In this document: positions 21,334 through 29,700 of the stretch, piece by piece
Layout: every line of letters begins with the position of its first letter
Position numbering within the stretch: the stretch's first letter is position 1
Assembly: GCA_018241725.1 (NCBI GenBank)
Contig: JAFEDI010000062.1
Span: 1 to 64,000 of the forward strand
DNA: 64,000 nucleotides
DNA from: Pseudomonadota bacterium
Lineage (GTDB): Bacteria; Pseudomonadota; Gammaproteobacteria; Burkholderiales; Rhodocyclaceae
Direction: 5' to 3'
The notes under the pieces: model-generated
The model's database searches: none
The model's input: the letters and a program-made list of their open reading frames with translations, nothing else
What the model was told of the DNA's origin: nothing
Made by a program: the position numbers and the translations under genes

Positions 21334-22709
21334 TGGCCAAGGTCAAGACGGTGCATGTGTGCACCGAGTGCGGCGGCAAGTCGCCGCGCTGGCAGGGGCA
21401 ATGCCCGCACTGCAGTGCGTGGAACACGCTGGTCGAGTCTGTCGTCGAGCCGGAGGCCCCGGTCGCCAAGCGCTTCTCTGCGCTGGCCGGAGATTCCGGC
21501 AGGCTGCAGACGCTGGCTGACATCCAACCGAAGGAGTCAGCGCGGGTTCCGACCGGTATCGAGGAGTTCGACCGTGTGCTGGGCGGTGGCCTGGTGCCCG
21601 GCGGCGTGGTATTGATCGGCGGCGACCCCGGCATCGGCAAGTCCACCTTGTTGCTGCAGGCCCTGGCCTTGTTGTCGAGCCAACAGCGTGCCCTGTATGT
21701 GAGCGGTGAGGAGTCCGCAGAGCAGGTGGCGCTGCGCGCCGCCCGTTTGCAGCTCGATGCTCGTGGTCTGCAACTGCTGCCGGAGATCAATCTCGAACGA
21801 ATTCTAGGCAGTCTGCGGGACGTCAAGCCCGATGTGGCGGTGATCGACTCGATCCAGACCATCTACTCGGAGACTCTGGGCTCGGCGCCCGGCTCCGTCG
21901 CCCAGGTGCGTGAATGCGCGGCCCAACTGACCCGCTTTGCCAAGCAGGGCGGCAGTACCCTGATCATGGTCGGCCACGTGACCAAGGACGGTACGCTGGC
22001 CGGGCCGCGCGTGCTTGAGCACATCGTCGATACCGTGCTGTATTTCGAAGGCGATACCCACTCCAGCTTCCGCCTGGTGCGGGCCTTCAAAAACCGTTTC
22101 GGTGCGGTGAACGAACTGGGCGTCTTTGCCATGACCGAGAAGGGGTTGAAAGGTGTGTCCAACCCATCGGCGATCTTCCTGTCTCAGCACGGTCAGCAGG
22201 TGCCGGGCTCCTGCGTGCTGGTCACCCAGGAGGGCACGCGGCCGTTGCTGGTGGAGATCCAGGCCTTGGTGGACAGCGCCCACAGCCCCAGTCCGCGGCG
22301 CCTGTCCGTCGGGCTGGAGCAGAACCGGCTGGCCATGCTGCTGGCGGTGCTCCATCGTCACGCCGGTGTGGTGTGCTTCGACCAGGACGTGTTCGTCAAT
22401 GCGGTCGGTGGCGTCAAGATTACCGAGCCTGCGGCGGACCTGGCTGTGCTGCTGGCGATCGTCTCGTCGCTGACCAATCGGCCCCTGCCGGCGCAACTGG
22501 TGGTGTTCGGAGAGGTTGGTCTGGCCGGTGAGATCCGGCCGGCACCACGGGGCCAGGAACGCCTGAAAGAGTCGGCCAAGCTTGGCTTCACGATGGCGCT
22601 GGTGCCCAAGGCCAACGCGCCGAAGCAGGACATCCCGGGCATGCAGGTGATCGCCGTGGACCGCATCGACGAGGCCCTCGAGCGCCTGAAGGAGCTTGCG
22701 GATGCCTGA
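21333..22709 (+). CDS. radA: DNA repair protein RadA
   Basis: A 458-residue RecA-like ATPase/helicase that aids branch migration in recombination. A zinc-finger (Cys10, Cys13, Cys24, Cys27) is followed by the Walker A motif GGDPGIGKST (96-105), the RadA signature KNRFG (253-257) and a C-terminal Lon-like domain (about 290-455). The start overlaps the alr stop codon, indicating coupled translation. Confidence 0.97.
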   Translation: MAKVKTVHVCTECGGKSPRWQGQCPHCSAWNTLVESVVEPEAPVAKRFSALAGDSGRLQTLADIQPKESARVPTGIEEFDRVLGGGLVPGGVVLIGGDPGIGKSTLLLQALALLSSQQRALYVSGEESAEQVALRAARLQLDARGLQLLPEINLERILGSLRDVKPDVAVIDSIQTIYSETLGSAPGSVAQVRECAAQLTRFAKQGGSTLIMVGHVTKDGTLAGPRVLEHIVDTVLYFEGDTHSSFRLVRAFKNRFGAVNELGVFAMTEKGLKGVSNPSAIFLSQHGQQVPGSCVLVTQEGTRPLLVEIQALVDSAHSPSPRRLSVGLEQNRLAMLLAVLHRHAGVVCFDQDVFVNAVGGVKITEPAADLAVLLAIVSSLTNRPLPAQLVVFGEVGLAGEIRPAPRGQERLKESAKLGFTMALVPKANAPKQDIPGMQVIAVDRIDEALERLKELADA

Positions 22710-22888
22710 TGGGCCCGCTGCAGCCCCCGAAATCTGCTGAAAAGCGCGTAAAACCTTGAGATTCGTGCCACAGGCGGAAAAGAGCAGGGTAAGCTACCGC
22801 CCGCGGGTGTGTAGAGCGCTGCAGGCGCAATGCGTCACCTGTTGCAGCTCCTGTATCCACCCATTTCTTTCACTACAAAAGACGAGCT

Positions 22889-23164
22889 ATGAACAAGACT
22901 GAACTGATCGATGCACTGGCTGGCAAGAGTGGTCTCACCAAGGCCGACGCTGGCCGCGCGGTGGACAGCCTCACCGAAATCATCACCGAAACCCTGGCCA
23001 AGGGTGAGAGCGTGACCCTCGTCGGTTTCGGCACCTTCGCCGTTGGCGAGCGCGCCGCCCGCGTGGGCCGCAACCCCCAGACCGGTGCCGAGATCCAGAT
23101 CGCTGCTTCCAAGCAGCCGAAGTTCTCTGCCGGTTCGAAGCTGAAGGACGCGGTCAACAAGTAA
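22889..23164 (+). CDS. hupB: HU-family DNA-binding protein
   Basis: A 91-residue nucleoid protein, the usual HU length. It starts [20 protein letters not shown] and has the DNA-binding arm around [20 protein letters not shown]. It bends and compacts DNA as a dimer. A 179-base leader separates it from radA, and two hairpins lie downstream, so it is likely transcribed alone. The beta versus alpha subunit name is by resemblance. Confidence 0.95.
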   Translation: MNKTELIDALAGKSGLTKADAGRAVDSLTEIITETLAKGESVTLVGFGTFAVGERAARVGRNPQTGAEIQIAASKQPKFSAGSKLKDAVNK

Positions 23165-23203
23165 GCCGTCCAGCGCGTGCCCGGGCACGCAAGGCAGTAC
23201 CCA

Positions 23204-23236
23204 AGTGGCGACTCCGATGGAGCCGCCACTTTGCGT
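23204..23236 (+). terminator. Terminator after hupB
   Basis: Twelve-base arms AGTGGCGACTCC and GGAGCCGCCACT (23204-23230, with one G-T pair) enclose a three-base loop and are followed by TTTGCGTTT. It lies 40 bases after the HU stop codon. Confidence 0.75.
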
Positions 23237-23244
23237 TTCAGGGC

Positions 23245-23275
23245 GTAAAAAAGCACCACCCGCGGGCGGTGCTTT
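23245..23275 (-). terminator. Terminator after prc (minus strand)
   Basis: On the minus strand AGCACCGCCC and GGGTGGTGCT form a stem with a GC turn, followed by six T. It lies directly after the prc stop codon and faces the hupB terminator. Confidence 0.85.
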
Positions 23276-23294
23276 GCTATGGGCGGATGCGTGA

Positions 23295-25445
23295 TCAGCG
23301 GGTCACGATAGGCGCAGCACCGGTGCGATTGCGCATGGCAACCTGGGTGTTGCCGGAGAGGAGGTCGACTTCGTCAGCGACTATGCGTGCCGCCTCGTCG
23401 AGCAGCAAGTCCTTCACGTCTTTGCGCGCCTTCTCGGCCGCCAGATCGGCCGCCAGGCTGCGTTCGCTGGACTGCAGGCCATCGTCCCGCAGCGCGGCCA
23501 GCTTGCCCTTCAGATCGCCTTTCTCACGCTGCTTGAGGCGGTTTTCCCGGACCTCCTTTTCCTTCCTGCGCTCGGTTTCGTTGAGCGAGATCGACTTGCT
23601 TTCCCGTTGCCGGCGGACGTCGGCAATATCGTCCAGCAGGCTCTGGAAATCCTTGTCGGCGGCGGTGCGCGCCTGGTACCGGGTCTGCAGCGCCGGGATC
23701 ACGTCCTTCAGATTGCCGGCCGGCTTGAAGCTGGCGGCGTCGATCTGCACCCAGGGCAGGGCGTTGTCGTAGCTCGACTCCCCGTAGTTGTCCGTGTCGG
23801 AAGCGGATGGGAAACGGATGTCGGGCGTCACGCCCTTGAGCTGCGTCGTTCCGCCATTGATGCGGAAGAACTGGGCGACGGTCATCTTCAGCTCGCCGAA
23901 CTTCGGTTTGCTGTTCTTGGCGATCTCGTCGAGGTTGACCAGCGTCTGCACCGTACCCTTACCGAAGCTCGGCTCGCCGATGATCGGTGCGCGGCCGTAG
24001 TCCTGCAGCGCGGCGGCGAAGATCTCGGAAGCCGACGCCGATGCCCGGTTGATCAGCACGGCCATCGGACCGTCCCAGGCCGTACCGGCATTCTCGTCGC
24101 TCTCTACGCCGATCTTGCCGTCCGTGCGGCGCTGCTGCACGACCGGCCCCTTGTCGATGAACAGGCCGGTCAGTTCCACCGCCTCACGCAGGGAGCCACC
24201 GCCGTTGTTGCGCAGGTCGATCAGCAGGCCGTCCACCTTGTCCTTCTTGAGCTCATCGATCAGGCGCGCGACGTCGCGGCTGGCGCTGCGGTAGTCCTTG
24301 TCGCCCTTGCGGCGGCCTTCGAAGTCTTCATAAAAGGTCGGCAGCGTGATGACGCCGATGCGACGGGCGTTGGCGCCGTCGCCGGACTTGATCACGGTTT
24401 TCTTGGCCGCCTGCTCCTCGAGCTTGATCTTGTCCCGCACCAGCGAAACCAGCTTGTGCTTGCCGTCCTGACCGGCGTCGGCAGGCAGGATGTCCAGCGT
24501 GACCTTGGTGTCCTTGGTGCCGCGGATCAGCTTGACGACCTCGTCCACCCGCGACCCGACAACATCCGCTGGCGCACCCTCCGCCTGGCCAACTCCGACG
24601 ATGCGGTCGCCGACGGCGAGTTTGCCGGAGCGGGCAGCCGGGCCGCCGGGCACCAGTTCGCGGATCGTGATGTAGTCGTCCCGTTCCTGCAGCACCGCGC
24701 CGATCCCCACCAGCGACAGGCGCATGGAGATGTCGAAATCGTCCGATGCGCTGCGCCCAAGGTAGTTGGTATGGGGTTCGATGGACATCGCGAAGGCGTT
24801 CATGAAGATCTGGAACACGTCGTCGCTCTTGTTCTTCGACGCGCGGGCCAGATAGTTGTCGTAACGCTTGATGAGGGTTTCGCGGATCGACTTGTCGTCC
24901 TTGCCGGCGAGCTTGAGGCGCAGCCAGTCGTTCTTGACCCGCCTGCGCCACAAGTCCTGCACCTCGGCCTCGTCCTTCGGCCAGGGCGCCTTGTCGCGCA
25001 TGTAGGGGTAGCTTTCGTTGACGCTGAAATCGAAGTTCTGGTTGAGCAACTCGCGGGCCTTTTTCAGGCGCTCGGCGGAGCGTTGTTCGTAGCGCTGGAA
25101 GATCGCGAAGGGGATGGCCAGGTTGCCGCGCTGGATCGCGTCGTCGAGCAGCGTTCGTGCATCGGCAAAGGAGTCAATATCGGCCTGGGTGAAATACAGG
25201 CGCTCGGGATCCAGGGACTTCAGGTAGCGATTGAAGATCTTTTCCGACAACGCGTCGTCGAGGGGCTGCGCCTTGTAGTGATAACGCCCGAGCAACTGGG
25301 CGCTCAGATACGCGGTCTGGGCCTGCTCGGTGGTCGGGGCGAGGCGCTGCGCGGCCGGAGCCTCCAGGGCTGTCGCCGGCGCCGAAAGCAGGACCGGCGT
25401 GGCGAAGGCGAGGGCCAGCAAGGACCGGATCAGGCTGATTTTCAC
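23295..25445 (-). CDS. prc: Carboxy-terminal protease Prc/Tsp
   Basis: A 716-residue periplasmic S41 protease with a signal peptide (about 1-26). The N-terminal helical domain is followed by a PDZ domain (about 240-330) and the S41 catalytic domain. The serine-lysine dyad is Ser471 (in RASASASEIF) and Lys496 (in GEPSFGKGTVQ), with Asp482 matching E. coli Tsp Asp441. The LLIDLRNNGGGSLREAV motif is present. It trims or destroys envelope proteins with nonpolar C termini. Length is close to E. coli Tsp (682). It is transcribed alone with its own terminator. Confidence 0.95.
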   Translation of the reverse strand: MKISLIRSLLALAFATPVLLSAPATALEAPAAQRLAPTTEQAQTAYLSAQLLGRYHYKAQPLDDALSEKIFNRYLKSLDPERLYFTQADIDSFADARTLLDDAIQRGNLAIPFAIFQRYEQRSAERLKKARELLNQNFDFSVNESYPYMRDKAPWPKDEAEVQDLWRRRVKNDWLRLKLAGKDDKSIRETLIKRYDNYLARASKNKSDDVFQIFMNAFAMSIEPHTNYLGRSASDDFDISMRLSLVGIGAVLQERDDYITIRELVPGGPAARSGKLAVGDRIVGVGQAEGAPADVVGSRVDEVVKLIRGTKDTKVTLDILPADAGQDGKHKLVSLVRDKIKLEEQAAKKTVIKSGDGANARRIGVITLPTFYEDFEGRRKGDKDYRSASRDVARLIDELKKDKVDGLLIDLRNNGGGSLREAVELTGLFIDKGPVVQQRRTDGKIGVESDENAGTAWDGPMAVLINRASASASEIFAAALQDYGRAPIIGEPSFGKGTVQTLVNLDEIAKNSKPKFGELKMTVAQFFRINGGTTQLKGVTPDIRFPSASDTDNYGESSYDNALPWVQIDAASFKPAGNLKDVIPALQTRYQARTAADKDFQSLLDDIADVRRQRESKSISLNETERRKEKEVRENRLKQREKGDLKGKLAALRDDGLQSSERSLAADLAAEKARKDVKDLLLDEAARIVADEVDLLSGNTQVAMRNRTGAAPIVTR

Positions 25446-25663
25446 TGTATTACTCCAGGAATGCGGGTGTTGCGAAAGGGAACAAAGCTACATGCTTCCG
25501 TAAGCCCCGTCGACAGCAGAAATTGCGAGATGTTCGTAAAGTTAGGCCAAATTTGGCGAGAATCTGTGTCACGTGAACTTCTTTGACTCGACACACTCAC
25601 TTCGGATGGGTATGTATCGAGGCCCTAGCGATGAAGCCACTCATTTCCCTGGAGGACAGTCCG

Positions 25664-26293
25664 ATGAATCAGGAAAGCTTCTGGAGCAAGCGTTATCAGG
25701 ACGCCGGCGACGATTATCTGTTCGGCACCGAACCCAACCGCTTTCTGGCCCGGCGGGCTGAGCGCCTGCAGGATGGCAGCCGGGCCCTTTCGGTGGCCGA
25801 TGGGGAAGGGCGGAACTCGGTGTGGCTGGCCGAGCAGGGACTCGACGTGACGGCCATCGAGATCTCCGCTGTCGCCGTAGAAAAGGCCCGCCGCCTGGCT
25901 GCCGGGAAGAAGCTGGACGTACGTTTCCTGCAGGCCGACATGCTTGCACCGGGGTGGTCGCCGGCCGAATTCCAGGAGCACTTCGACTGGGTTGTCGGAA
26001 TCTTCATCCAGTTCGTCGGCCCCGAGTGGCGGGAGCGGCAGTTCGAAGTCATGAAACAGATGACCCGGCCCGGTGGGCGGATCCTGCTCCAGGGCTATAC
26101 GCCGAAGCAGCTCGAATACGGTACGGGAGGGCCGTCGGCGGTGGAGAACCTCTACACCGAGGAAATTTTGCGGGAGGCCTTCAGTGGTTGGGAAGTCGAG
26201 GAGCTCGTCGAATATGAAGAGGAAATTACTGAAGGCAGCGGCCACAAGGGGCGTTCAGCGTTGATAGGTCTGATCGCGCGGAAGCCGGACTGA
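25664..26293 (+). CDS. SAM-dependent methyltransferase (class I)
   Basis: A 209-residue protein beginning MNQESFWSKRYQDAGDDYLF, with SAM-binding motif ALSVADGEGRNSVWLAEQG (motif I, with a slightly unusual VADGEGRN), VTAIEIS and PGGRILLQGY. This group includes tellurite-resistance TehB-like and thiol methyltransferases, but the substrate here is unknown. ATG 25664 is chosen because GGAGG sits eight bases before it; an earlier in-frame start at 25583 lacks one. It is divergent from prc. Confidence 0.85.
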   Translation: MNQESFWSKRYQDAGDDYLFGTEPNRFLARRAERLQDGSRALSVADGEGRNSVWLAEQGLDVTAIEISAVAVEKARRLAAGKKLDVRFLQADMLAPGWSPAEFQEHFDWVVGIFIQFVGPEWRERQFEVMKQMTRPGGRILLQGYTPKQLEYGTGGPSAVENLYTEEILREAFSGWEVEELVEYEEEITEGSGHKGRSALIGLIARKPD

Positions 26294-26320
26294 CGCACAA
26301 GAAAAGGCAGCATACTCAAC

Positions 26321-26350
26321 GGGTATTTCACGCAGGGCTGTGAAATACCC
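26321..26350. other. Perfect 11-base-arm hairpin without T tract
   Basis: GGGTATTTCAC (26321-26331) and GTGAAATACCC (26340-26350) form a perfect stem around eight bases. No T run follows on either strand, so it is not a typical terminator. It may be an RNA structure at the 3' end of the methyltransferase message or a protein site. Confidence 0.55.
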
Positions 26351-26439
26351 GGAGAAAGTTCGGGGCGAATGAAGACACGGCCCTGATGGTGCCGCCTCTC
26401 CCGCGCTGACTCGAACACTCGCAGCTCAAGGCCCAGCAG

Positions 26440-26670
26440 CTTCAAGTCTGGATTGAGATGGTTCAGTCAGGACTTGAACCGGTTCAAATCCGGGCATCGA
26501 ATGTTCATCGGACCGCAGCAGGCGTTCAAATCCGCAGCTTGCGGGTTCAAGGCGGTGCAGCGAAAGTTCAGATCCGGGACGCGCAGGTTCACGTCCGCGC
26601 CGAGCGAGTTCAAGTCTGCCCGGCAAGTGATCATCCCGGGGCCGCAAAGCTTCAAGTTGGAGGGGCGCTG
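26440..26670. repeat. Eleven 21-bp degenerate tandem repeats
   Basis: Eleven units in exact 21-base register start at 26440, 26461, 26482, 26503, 26524, 26545, 26566, 26587, 26608, 26629 and 26650. Nine of the eleven begin with G/C-TTCA and the best ones read GTTCAAATCCG, while the remaining half of each unit is poorly conserved. The period is two turns of B-DNA and also seven codons, so open frames of heptads appear in several phases on both strands. It fills most of the 435-base gap before the HiPIP gene. No known element is recognised. Confidence 0.85.
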
Positions 26671-26728
26671 TCCCCCGGGAAAGCGATAATGCCCCCCTCA
26701 ACGCCATCACCACCGGGAGACCGACCTC

Positions 26729-27010
26729 ATGAGCGCGAACCTTGCACGCCGCCGCTTCCTCCGTTTGAGCGCGGCCGGCACCACCTTCATTCCCCTGGCC
26801 ACCCTGATCGGTGAGGCGAGGGCGGCAACCAATCAGGCGCTCCGGGTGCAGTACAAGTACCAGGACAGCCCGCTGGAGGGAAAGAACTGTACCTCCTGCC
26901 TGGAGTTCATCCCCGGCAGTCCCGCCACGGCGCCGGGGCGCTGCAAGCTGATCCCCGGTGACGACGAGATCTCGCCGAACGGCTACTGCACATTGTGGAA
27001 TACGATGTAG
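26729..27010 (+). CDS. High-potential iron-sulfur protein (HiPIP)
   Basis: A 93-residue periplasmic electron carrier. The N terminus has a Tat signal (RRRFLR at 7-12, hydrophobic run, cleavage near 30-33). The four [4Fe-4S] ligands are Cys54, Cys57, Cys72 and Cys87 in the family spacing. HiPIPs pass electrons from the bc1 complex to oxidases or photosynthetic centres. GGGAGA lies about seven bases before the ATG. It is directly after the 21-bp repeat array and convergent with the FrnE-like gene. Confidence 0.93.
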   Translation: MSANLARRRFLRLSAAGTTFIPLATLIGEARAATNQALRVQYKYQDSPLEGKNCTSCLEFIPGSPATAPGRCKLIPGDDEISPNGYCTLWNTM

Positions 27011-27021
27011 GTGATAGCGCT

Positions 27022-27669
27022 CTAGCTGGCGGCAAACTCGCCGGCTGGCGCCGCGGCACGGATCATGGCGCGCAGCAGGGTTTCCGGCGGCTGCGCTCCG
27101 GACAGGGCGACGCGCTGCGGGAAGACGAAATACGGAACTCCCGGGACGAAGGCGGTCGGACTGCCTGCCGACGGAAGCGCGTCGCCGTCATGCCTGCCCG
27201 GCGGCAGGCCGTGGGTGTCGGCCAGGCGCGTCAGCGTCGCTGGATCGCCGATGTCCTCGCCGCGCTGGAAGTACGCTGAGAAAGCGTCTTCGATCAGGGC
27301 TGCGACAGCCGTTTCGCCAAGCCCGCGAGCCTGCTCCACCAGTGCATGGGCCGCCCGCGTGTTGGGCATCAGCTGGATCTTCTCGAAGTCGAGTTGCACA
27401 CCAGCGGCATCGGCCGCGCTGCGGACCTGGGCCCGGCGGGCCTCGACCGCCAGCGCGCTGCCGAGCCGCTGCAGGTAGAAGTGCTGGTAGGGAATGCCTT
27501 GCCGCGGCGTGGAAGGGAGCAACTCATAAGGCCGCCAGTCGATACGGACCGGGGTTCCGGGATGCTGCCCGCGAAATGTGGCCAGCGCCCGCTCCAGATT
27601 GCGCTTGCCGATCAGGCACCAGGGGCAGATGAAGTCGAAATAGACCTCGATGGACAACATCCCGGACAT
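27022..27669 (-). CDS. DsbA-family oxidoreductase (FrnE-like)
   Basis: A 215-residue thioredoxin-fold protein of the FrnE/2-hydroxychromene-2-carboxylate isomerase group. The active-site motif is CPWC (Cys15-Cys18, in YFDFICPWCLIGKR), and a GVPYFVF cis-Pro loop lies near the end. No signal peptide is seen, so it acts in the cytosol, probably in thiol redox chemistry. It lies 15 bases after the small hydrolase gene and likely shares its transcript. It is convergent with the HiPIP gene. Confidence 0.88.
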   Translation of the reverse strand: MSGMLSIEVYFDFICPWCLIGKRNLERALATFRGQHPGTPVRIDWRPYELLPSTPRQGIPYQHFYLQRLGSALAVEARRAQVRSAADAAGVQLDFEKIQLMPNTRAAHALVEQARGLGETAVAALIEDAFSAYFQRGEDIGDPATLTRLADTHGLPPGRHDGDALPSAGSPTAFVPGVPYFVFPQRVALSGAQPPETLLRAMIRAAAPAGEFAAS

Positions 27670-27684
27670 GGCGTGGCCCCTGCG

Positions 27685-28245
27685 TCAGCGGCACAGTGCC
27701 GCGATGAGTTCGTCTGCCTGCGGCCAGTCACCGAAGCCGGACGCCGGGTTCAGATGCCCGACCTCACCGATATTGAAGAAGCGGCTCGCCCAGTCGCGGG
27801 CGAGGGCCTGGACCCGTTCGATGCTGCCGAGAGGATCGTTGGTGCTCGCCGCGACGATACTCGGGAAAGGCAGCGGGGCGCGCGGGACCGGGAACCAGCC
27901 GCTGTCACGTAGCGCTTCCTGGGTCGGATAGCCGGCGGGCAGCGGTGTGTCGAAATCCGGCGGCGTGGCCAGCAGCGCGCCCTGGATGGACCGTCGGGCG
28001 GATTTCGCCCAGTGGGTGACGATCAGCACGCCGCCGCTGTGGGCCACCAGGATCACCGGGCCGTCGACGCCGGCGAGGGTTTCTTCCAGGGCTTCCACCC
28101 GGGCCGTGAGGCTCAGCTTGTCCTTTTCTAGCGGCGGCACCGTGCGCACCTTGGGCAGGCGGGCGGCCAGCAGGGTCTGCCAGTGGTCGGCCACGTGGTC
28201 GCGAAGGCCGGGGACGATGACGATGGTGGGGGTTTGATCGTTCAT
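27685..28245 (-). CDS. RBBP9/YdeN-family serine hydrolase
   Basis: A 186-residue small alpha/beta hydrolase beginning MNDQTPTIVIVPGLRDHVAD. The nucleophile Ser lies in LVAHSGG, and the catalytic His in GEVGHLNPASGFGDW. This matches RBBP9/YdeN-type serine hydrolases of unknown substrate. ATG 28245 matches the family start; a longer frame upstream to 28275 is less likely. It sits 36 bases after the MFS gene and 15 before the FrnE gene, at the tail of a minus-strand run. Confidence 0.85.
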   Translation of the reverse strand: MNDQTPTIVIVPGLRDHVADHWQTLLAARLPKVRTVPPLEKDKLSLTARVEALEETLAGVDGPVILVAHSGGVLIVTHWAKSARRSIQGALLATPPDFDTPLPAGYPTQEALRDSGWFPVPRAPLPFPSIVAASTNDPLGSIERVQALARDWASRFFNIGEVGHLNPASGFGDWPQADELIAALCR

Positions 28246-28281
28246 GACTGCGTGAAGGGTTGAGTGAATCGGCAATAAGGC

Positions 28282-29589
28282 TCAGGCAGCGCCGTTCGGG
28301 CGCTTGCCCAGGCGGGCCAGGTCGCCCGCGTAGCTGCGGCGCCCGACGACGAAGGCCAGCGCGGCGAGCAGCGGGATGAAGGGGATCATCTGCAGTGCGA
28401 ACTGGAGGCCGAAGCGGTCGGCGAGAAAGCCGGTTACGAAGGGGCCGGGCGCCAGGCCGAGCAGGTTGTTGGCCAGTGTCAGCGTCGCAAAGGCGGTGGC
28501 GTGGATGGCGGTCGGTGTGAGATTGGCCACCATTGCGCCGGCCGGGCCGGACGTGCCGGCCGCGACGAACATGCCCAGGCCGATGGCGACCAGTTGGGCG
28601 GAGCCGACCGGCAGATGGAAGGCTCCGCCGAGCAGTACGCAGGTGCTCACGCTGTAGATGATCGCCATCCACCACTTGCGGGGGGCGATCTTGCGGCTGA
28701 CGGCGTCCGTCATCATCCCGCAGGCTACCATGCCGACGGCGCCGATCAGTACGAAGAGGGCAGAGGTCAGGCCGGCCCGATCCGGCGGCATGCCGTAGTA
28801 GCGGTTGAGGTAGCTCGGCATCCACGCCATCACCGACGACATGACGATCAGCTGCAGCCCGCTGCCCACGTAGGCGCAGATCACCGAGCGGGACGAGAAC
28901 AGGCCGGCCAGCAGCGGCCTGAGGCCACGCGGGGCGCCGCCCGCTTCGCGGCTGGCTGGCCGGACGCTGCCGACCCGCTTGTCGGTGACGCTCAGGAAGT
29001 ACAGCACCACCAGCACCGCGCCGAACAGGGCCATTGCGCCGAAAGCCCAGCGCCAGCCGAGGCGCGAAGCGATGAAGCCGCCGGTGGCCATGCCGAGCAC
29101 GGACCCAAATGCGCCGCCGGCCATGAAGGCACCGGTCAGCGTGGAGCGCAGGTGCGGCGGAAAGATGCTGAGGATCAGCGCGATGCCGACGCTGCCGTAG
29201 GCCGCTTCGCCAACGCCGACGCAGAAGCGCGCGATGAACATCTCGCCGTAGCTCTCGGCGAGGGCGCAGGCCAGCGTGGCCACGCTCCACAGGGCGGCCA
29301 TCAGCGTCACGCTGCGCACGCGGCCCCAGCGGTCGGCGACGACGGATAGCGGAAAGGTGAGGAGGCCGACCAGCAGGGCGACAATGCTGCTGAGGGAGCC
29401 CAGCTGGGTGTCGGACAGGCCCCATTCCGTCTTGAGGAGGGGGAAGACGGCGTTGAGGACCTGCCGCGACATGTAATCGGAAAGTAGCAGGCCGAAGGTC
29501 AGTGCGAACACGACCCAGGCGTAGCGCCGCGAAACGCTCGGCTCGACAGCATCGTCGAAGCTGGCGCTGTCGATGGTATGGATGGCCAA
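28282..29589 (-). CDS. MFS transporter (aromatic/organic acid type)
   Basis: A 435-residue major-facilitator protein with about twelve membrane helices. It has DRWGRVRSVTLMAALWSVAT (the loop 2-3 motif) and VGVGEAAYGSVGIALIL. It resembles metabolite:H+ symporters in catabolic clusters. The start is inferred as TTG 29589, six bases after AGAGGAG; an alternative TTG at 29607 lies before that site. It is in the same run as BKACE, TauD-type and Qor genes, so it may import their substrate. Confidence 0.85.
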   Translation of the reverse strand: MAIHTIDSASFDDAVEPSVSRRYAWVVFALTFGLLLSDYMSRQVLNAVFPLLKTEWGLSDTQLGSLSSIVALLVGLLTFPLSVVADRWGRVRSVTLMAALWSVATLACALAESYGEMFIARFCVGVGEAAYGSVGIALILSIFPPHLRSTLTGAFMAGGAFGSVLGMATGGFIASRLGWRWAFGAMALFGAVLVVLYFLSVTDKRVGSVRPASREAGGAPRGLRPLLAGLFSSRSVICAYVGSGLQLIVMSSVMAWMPSYLNRYYGMPPDRAGLTSALFVLIGAVGMVACGMMTDAVSRKIAPRKWWMAIIYSVSTCVLLGGAFHLPVGSAQLVAIGLGMFVAAGTSGPAGAMVANLTPTAIHATAFATLTLANNLLGLAPGPFVTGFLADRFGLQFALQMIPFIPLLAALAFVVGRRSYAGDLARLGKRPNGAA

Positions 29590-29700
29590 GATTGTCTCCT
29601 CTCGCAATCGCCGCCACTACGCCGGGCGCGTGGCGATCGTTCTGATGCTGGCTTGCCGGCGGGGACGCCGGAGCGTCCCCGCGACGGTCACTCGCGGTGA

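Noticed and set aside
23607-25586. Plus-strand open frame of 659 codons opposite prc
   Set aside because: No motif or ribosome site; prc on the other strand has complete catalytic residues and a signal peptide.
26440-26670. CRISPR array
   Set aside because: Units are contiguous 21-base repeats with no constant-length unrelated spacers and only partial conservation, and no cas genes are near.
26458-26814. Repeat protein of VQIR-type heptads overlapping the array
   Set aside because: Several frames on both strands are open because the period is a multiple of three; no ribosome site or homologue can be supported, and it overlaps the HiPIP gene.
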